Source: Flavobacteriaceae bacterium (GTDB lineage: Bacteria; Bacteroidota; Bacteroidia; Flavobacteriales; Flavobacteriaceae). From it: 64,000 nt of DNA. Location of the stretch: contig CANGUZ010000003.1 in NCBI GenBank assembly GCA_947457255.1, positions 1 to 64,000 of the forward strand, read 5' to 3'. The notes below the pieces were generated by a model. That model saw only the letters and a program-made list of their open reading frames with translations, searched no databases and was not told the origin of the DNA. The first letter of the stretch is position 1; each line of letters begins with the position of its first letter. Positions 60,489 through 64,000 of this stretch are shown here, in pieces. A program made the position numbers and the translations under genes.

Positions 60489-61013
60489 CTATAAATACAT
60501 TTCAATTAAGCCTTCTGGCAAATCCATGACAACTTTTTTGTTAGCCCTATCAATTTTCACTAAAAAAGCATCAATCATAGGAATTAAGATTTCAACTTCT
60601 CCGTTTAAAACTTCAAACAAAGGTTGTGCTGAAGTATCATTTACAGATTGAATGATTCCGAAAACGCCCAAACGTTTGTCTTCAATTTCAAAACCTATAA
60701 CTTCATGAAAATAGAATTTGTTACCTGAAAGTTTTGGCAACAATTTTAAGGGTAAATAGATAGCACAACCCAATAATCGGTCGGCTTCTTCTTCATTCTT
60801 TACATCTTCAAAGCGAATTCGAAGGAAGTCATTTTTGTGTAGTGAGCTATTTTCAATAAAAAATGGAACCAGATTGTTGTTGAATTCAACAAAAACTGAT
60901 TCCATATTCTCATATAACTCGGGTTCGTCTGTATCTAAATACGCTAGGACTTCACCTTTGAAACTAAATTTTTTTGCGATTTTACCTAAATAGAAACACT
61001 CTTCTTTACGCAT
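60489..61013 (-). CDS. rimM: Ribosome maturation factor RimM
   Basis: RimM binds the S19 region of the 30S head and aids 16S rRNA maturation. The 174 residues comprise the RimM N-terminal barrel (about 6-85, YLGKIAKKFSFKGEVLAYLD; GCAIYLPLKLLP) and a C-terminal PRC barrel (about 95-174, FHEVIGFEIEDKRLGVFGII; ILIPMIDAFLVKIDRANKKV; LPEGLIEMYL). It follows rpsP by 15 bases, the classic order. Confidence 0.95.
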   Translation of the reverse strand: MRKEECFYLGKIAKKFSFKGEVLAYLDTDEPELYENMESVFVEFNNNLVPFFIENSSLHKNDFLRIRFEDVKNEEEADRLLGCAIYLPLKLLPKLSGNKFYFHEVIGFEIEDKRLGVFGIIQSVNDTSAQPLFEVLNGEVEILIPMIDAFLVKIDRANKKVVMDLPEGLIEMYL

Positions 61014-61028
61014 CTTCGCATCTAAAAT

Positions 61029-61646
61029 TTATGCTTCAGTTGTTTCATTAGCTGTATCTGCAGCCGGAGCTTCTACTTCTGCTTCTGCAACTACTTCTTC
61101 GTTAGCAACTTCTGCAACCACTTCCTCAGTAGCAGCTTCAACTTCAGCAACTTCTTCTTCAACAACAGGAGTAGCAGCAGCTATAGCATCAGCTTCAGCT
61201 TGAGCAGCAGCAGCTAAACGTTTTGCATTTACTTCTTTTTCGGCTTTCAACGCTTTAGCTTTAGCATCAGCTTGCGCTTTAGATAAACCTTCTTTTTTGT
61301 TGTCAACTTTTCCCGCTTTAGCTTCTAACCAAGCCGCTAATTTTGCATCAGCTTGTTCTTGGGTTAGCGCCCCTTTACGAATACCTCCGTCAAGGTGATG
61401 TTTCAACAATGCTCCTTTATAAGAAAGGATTGCTTTTGCTGTATCTGTAGGCTGAGCACCGTTGTGCAACCATTTTACTGCGCTATCTATATCTAAATCG
61501 ATAGTTGCAGGATTGGTATTTGGATTGTAAGTACCTATTTTTTCAAGGTATTTTCCATCTCTTTTTGAGCGAGCATCAGCCGCTACAACCCAGTAAAAAG
61601 GTTTTCCTTTTTTTCCGTGTCTTTGTAATCTAATTTTTACTGACAT
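61029..61646 (-). CDS. rpsP: 30S ribosomal protein S16 with long acidic C-terminal extension
   Basis: The first 80 residues are the S16 core (VKIRLQRHGKKGKPFYWVVAADARSKRDGKYLEKIG as the recognisable start, then YNPNTNPATIDLD and KWLHNGAQPTDTAKAIL). The total of 205 residues is more than twice the bacterial norm. The extension begins with a Lys/Ala-rich helix (about 115-145) and ends in a run dominated by Ala, Glu and Val (about 155-205), acidic and probably disordered. Such extensions occur in Bacteroidota S16. It is the first gene of rpsP-rimM. The leader contains a small stem GAGGT/ACCTC at 61666-61680. Confidence 0.95.
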   Translation of the reverse strand: MSVKIRLQRHGKKGKPFYWVVAADARSKRDGKYLEKIGTYNPNTNPATIDLDIDSAVKWLHNGAQPTDTAKAILSYKGALLKHHLDGGIRKGALTQEQADAKLAAWLEAKAGKVDNKKEGLSKAQADAKAKALKAEKEVNAKRLAAAAQAEADAIAAATPVVEEEVAEVEAATEEVVAEVANEEVVAEAEVEAPAADTANETTEA

Positions 61647-61695
61647 AATCGTATGATTAAATTTTGAGGTACTCGACCTCTGTTAATTAAGGGCG

Positions 61696-61726
61696 CAAAT
61701 ATAGTCTTTTTTTTAAAGAATACAAA
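61696..61726 (-). promoter_or_regulatory. rpsP operon promoter, near-perfect Bacteroidota consensus
   Basis: On the minus strand TTTG (61726-61723), exactly 19 bases, and TATATTTG (61703-61696) match TTTG-N19-TAnnTTTG completely. The -7 box ends 49 bases before the rpsP ATG. Confidence 0.8.
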
Positions 61727-61836
61727 CTATTAAATTACTCAATTAATTGATGTTAGTTAAATAATTATATTTTTTATGTTTTTTTTACCTGTTTTTACTT
61801 TAAAAAGTTATTTTTGTGGTATAAATAAAATTACAA

Positions 61837-62331
61837 ATGAATAAAGGAATCTATTTTTTATTGTTTTTGATAGCATTAACATCTTGTACTCAAGATATAT
61901 CTACAAATAACACTGGAGTATTACAAGGCGTAAAGGACAATGTAGGTTGGAGAGCTACGGATGCTAGAGCAACTGTTGAATCACCAAGTACCATAAGTAT
62001 TGAAGCGGTTACCATAAATGAAACTTTGACTTTAAACATTCCTTTACCGTCTAGATTTGTAAGTCCAAGAAACGGAATTGAACCATACGATTTAAGCAAA
62101 ATCAACAATGGAGATGTTACTTATTCTTTCGCTATTGATGGTGTTACAACAGATTATGAGTCAGATTTAAATATTGATAACCCAGGAATAATTGATATAA
62201 CAGAATATGATGGGCAAACCATTTCTGGAACCTTTAGATTTAATTTAAAAAATACCGATGACTCTTCTGAAGAAGCAGAAATAGTAAATTTTCAGTACGG
62301 TAATTTTTACAAAGTCCCTGTAAATAGATAA
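61837..62331 (+). CDS. Small hypothetical lipoprotein
   Basis: The 164-residue protein has a lipoprotein signal (IYFLLFLIALTSC) with TQDIS after the Cys. The mature part is beta-rich and ends with ISGTFRFNLKNTDDSSEEAEIVNFQYGNFYKVPV (here split as ISGTFRFNLKNTDD and VNFQYGNFYKVPV), a pattern of small flavobacterial lipoproteins of the DUF6252 kind, in which a short beta sandwich ends with an F.x.G.F-like strand. That assignment is tentative and the function is unknown. It stands alone with its own terminator. Confidence 0.8.
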   Translation: MNKGIYFLLFLIALTSCTQDISTNNTGVLQGVKDNVGWRATDARATVESPSTISIEAVTINETLTLNIPLPSRFVSPRNGIEPYDLSKINNGDVTYSFAIDGVTTDYESDLNIDNPGIIDITEYDGQTISGTFRFNLKNTDDSSEEAEIVNFQYGNFYKVPVNR

Positions 62332-62354
62332 AGAATTAATTTAAAATATTTATC

Positions 62355-62382
62355 AAAACCATTTACATCTGTAAATGGTTTT
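62355..62382 (+). terminator. Terminator of the small lipoprotein gene
   Basis: AAAACCATTTACA and TGTAAATGGTTTT are perfect 13-base complements, followed by TTTTTGTTTT. Confidence 0.88.
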
Positions 62383-62444
62383 TTTGTTTTAATTAAACTT
62401 GTCATAAATAATCTAATACATAGTAGTTTAGAATAAAATATAAG

Positions 62445-62452
62445 TATATTTG
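62445..62452 (+). promoter_or_regulatory. -7 box of the RNA-binding protein gene
   Basis: TATATTTG is a full match to TAnnTTTG, 23 bases before the ATG. No clear -33 box is visible. Confidence 0.5.
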
Positions 62453-62475
62453 TATACTATTTTAAAATAATAATT

Positions 62476-62835
62476 ATGAACATTTTTGTTGGAAGCCTTC
62501 CATTCAGTATTGAGGAAGCAGATTTAAGAGAGTCTTTTGAGGCTTACGGTGCAGTAGATTCTGTAAAAATTATTACTGATAAATTTACTGGAAGAAGTAA
62601 AGGATTTGGTTTTATTGAAATGTCAAATGATGAAGAAGCTCAGAAGGCAATCAACGAATTGAATGGCGCTACTGTTCAAGGACGTGCAATTGTAGTAAAC
62701 AAATCTGAACCAAAACCAGAAGGAGAAAGAAGAAGCTTCAACAACAACCGTGGTGGTGATTCACGTGGTGGTTATGGAGGAAACAGTCGTGGCGGTGATA
62801 ACCGTGGCGGTGGAGACAGAGGAGGAAGATATTAA
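62476..62835 (+). CDS. RRM-domain RNA-binding protein with glycine-rich tail
   Basis: The 119-residue protein has one RNA-recognition motif (1-78). RNP2 is NIFVGSLPFSI and RNP1 is GRSKGFGFIEM, with the usual aromatic positions. After it comes a tail of Gly, Arg, Asn and Asp (RGGDSRGGYGGNSRGGDNRGG) that resembles RGG boxes. Small RRM proteins of this kind occur in cyanobacteria and Bacteroidota and are often cold-induced RNA chaperones; regulation here is not known. It is a single gene followed by a strong terminator. Confidence 0.92.
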   Translation: MNIFVGSLPFSIEEADLRESFEAYGAVDSVKIITDKFTGRSKGFGFIEMSNDEEAQKAINELNGATVQGRAIVVNKSEPKPEGERRSFNNNRGGDSRGGYGGNSRGGDNRGGGDRGGRY

Positions 62836-62858
62836 TATTTTTTTCAATCATATATTTA

Positions 62859-62888
62859 AAAAGGTGTCAATTTACATTGACACCTTTT
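62859..62888. terminator. Bidirectional terminator between the RRM gene and leuB
   Basis: AAAAGGTGTCAA (62859-62870) and TTGACACCTTTT (62877-62888) form a perfect 12-base stem with a 6-base loop, with TTGTTTTT after it on the plus strand and TTTTTAAAT on the minus strand. Confidence 0.88.
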
Positions 62889-62944
62889 TTGTTTTTCCTC
62901 ACTCCAGCCTTCTCCAAGGAGAGGGAGTTAAAAGAGGATTTGAT

Positions 62945-64000
62945 TTATAGATTAGCAACTAACCAATCTCCAACTTCACTAGTTGAATATGATTTTGAAC
63001 CTTTTGCAGCTAAATCTTCTGTTACGATTCCTTGTTCTAACGATTTATTTACAACACTTCTTATTGCTTCTGCTTCTGCTGTTAATTTAAAAGCGTCTTC
63101 AAACATCATAGCTGCTGATAAAACAGTTGCTAGAGGGTTTGCAATATTCAAACCAGTTGCTTGAGGGTATGACCCGTGAATTGGTTCGTACAAAGAAGTA
63201 TGCTCACCAACAGACGCTGACGGCATTAATCCCATTGAACCTGAAATTACAGACGCTTCATCGGTTAAGATATCGCCAAATAAGTTTTCAGTAATTAACA
63301 CATCATAAGAGTTTGGCCATTGTACCAATCGCATGGCTACAGCATCTACAAATTCGTAGCTTACTGTCACTTCAGGATAGTCTTTTTCCATAGCCTGAAC
63401 GGTTTCTCTCCATAAACGTGAAGTTTCCAAAACGTTTGCTTTGTCTACACAACACAATTTTTTAGAACGTGTCATTGCCAATTCGAAACCTTTTTTAGCT
63501 AATCGTTGTACTTCTGCTCTTGTATAAACGCAGTTGTCGAAAGCCGTTTCTCCTCCGTCTTTTCGTCCTTTCTCACCAAAATAAATACCGCCAGTCAATT
63601 CTCTCAAGAAAACCAAATCAGTTCCTTCGATTCTTTCTCTTTTTAAAGGAGAATTATCAATCAAAGATGGAAAAGTAAAAGTTGGACGAACATTAGCAAA
63701 CAACCCTAATTTTTTACGCATCAATAACAAACCTTGTTCTGGACGAACAGGTGCGCTTGGATCGTTATCATACTTAGGATGTCCGATAGCTCCAAATAAA
63801 ACAGCGTCTGCTTTCATACAAATTTCGTGAGTTTCGTCAGGGTAAGGAACTCCAACAGCATCAATGGCACAAGCACCTGTAAGTGCTGGTGTCCAAACTA
63901 TTTCGTGATTGAATTTTTTTGCAATAGCGTCAGAAACTTTAACCGCTTCATTGATTACTTCTGGTCCGATTCCGTCTCCGGCTAAAAGGGCAATGTTTAA
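62945..64000 (-). CDS. leuB: 3-isopropylmalate dehydrogenase, start just outside the window
   Basis: LeuB oxidatively decarboxylates 3-isopropylmalate in leucine synthesis. About 351 residues are visible from LNIALLAGDGIGPEVINEAVKV at the right edge (here split as LNIALLAGDGIGPEV and INEAVKV) to the stop, so only the first codon or two are missing. Characteristic parts are DAVLFGAIGHPKYDND, FLRELTGGIYFGEKG, the Mg-binding ENLFGDILTDEASVISGSMG, and the nucleotide-binding YEPIHGSYPQATGLNIANP. Other leu genes are expected outside the window. Confidence 0.95.
   Translation of the reverse strand, partial: LNIALLAGDGIGPEVINEAVKVSDAIAKKFNHEIVWTPALTGACAIDAVGVPYPDETHEICMKADAVLFGAIGHPKYDNDPSAPVRPEQGLLLMRKKLGLFANVRPTFTFPSLIDNSPLKRERIEGTDLVFLRELTGGIYFGEKGRKDGGETAFDNCVYTRAEVQRLAKKGFELAMTRSKKLCCVDKANVLETSRLWRETVQAMEKDYPEVTVSYEFVDAVAMRLVQWPNSYDVLITENLFGDILTDEASVISGSMGLMPSASVGEHTSLYEPIHGSYPQATGLNIANPLATVLSAAMMFEDAFKLTAEAEAIRSVVNKSLEQGIVTEDLAAKGSKSYSTSEVGDWLVANL

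Overview
The window is low-GC DNA from a member of Flavobacteriaceae, most likely Flavobacterium or a close relative. The evidence is the gliding and type IX secretion gene sprA, a SusC/SusD starch locus, a secreted amylase with a type IX C-terminal sorting domain, a mevalonate pathway, and promoters of the Bacteroidota type (TTTG, about 19 bases, then TAnnTTTG). No rRNA, tRNA, CRISPR array or complete insertion sequence was seen.

Layout. 1-11.1 kb holds sprA (incomplete on the left), ruvA, a malic enzyme fused to a phosphotransacetylase-like domain, and an AsmA-like protein, all on the minus strand. 11.2-30.2 kb is a maltodextrin/starch utilisation locus. SusC, SusD, a SusE-like protein and a type IX-secreted GH13 amylase run left. 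A LacI-type regulator, an MFS sugar transporter, beta-phosphoglucomutase, a GH65 phosphorylase, a GH31 alpha-glucosidase and a lipoprotein GH13 amylase run right. The inferred route is surface cleavage, SusCD uptake, periplasmic trimming, MFS import of maltose, phosphorolysis to glucose plus beta-glucose-1-phosphate, and conversion to glucose-6-phosphate. 30.3-32.3 kb has a GDPD phosphodiesterase and a BaiN/HI0933-like flavoprotein.

32.3-51.6 kb looks accessory. It contains an S41 peptidase, a WD40 protein, DoxX with a divergent membrane-anchored winged-helix regulator, two unknown membrane proteins, an AAA ATPase, a glycosyltransferase with a metallophosphoesterase, an RMD1/DUF155 protein, a serine hydrolase with an AraC regulator, a TonB-dependent receptor, a membrane protein with a Crp/Fnr regulator, and TspO. 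Five copies of an intergenic element built from tandem hairpins are confined to this part. Every copy has the same orientation and lies next to the 3' end of a minus-strand gene.

51.8-55.4 kb is an isoprenoid cluster (diphosphomevalonate decarboxylase, mevalonate kinase, UbiA-type prenyltransferase) with a toxin-antitoxin pair inside it. 55.4-64 kb is housekeeping: rluB, an SGNH lipoprotein, a DUF3050 protein, glutaryl-CoA-dehydrogenase-like enzyme, trmN6, rimM, rpsP, a small lipoprotein, an RRM RNA-binding protein, and leuB (incomplete on the right).

The observations most worth following are the hairpin repeat family, whose stems differ between copies by paired compensating changes; a pair of near-identical palindromes placed like class II Crp sites in front of two genes beside a Crp/Fnr gene; a 19-base motif found on both sides of the LacI-type gene; and an overlapping AAA-ATPase/membrane-protein pair that could be a defence module.
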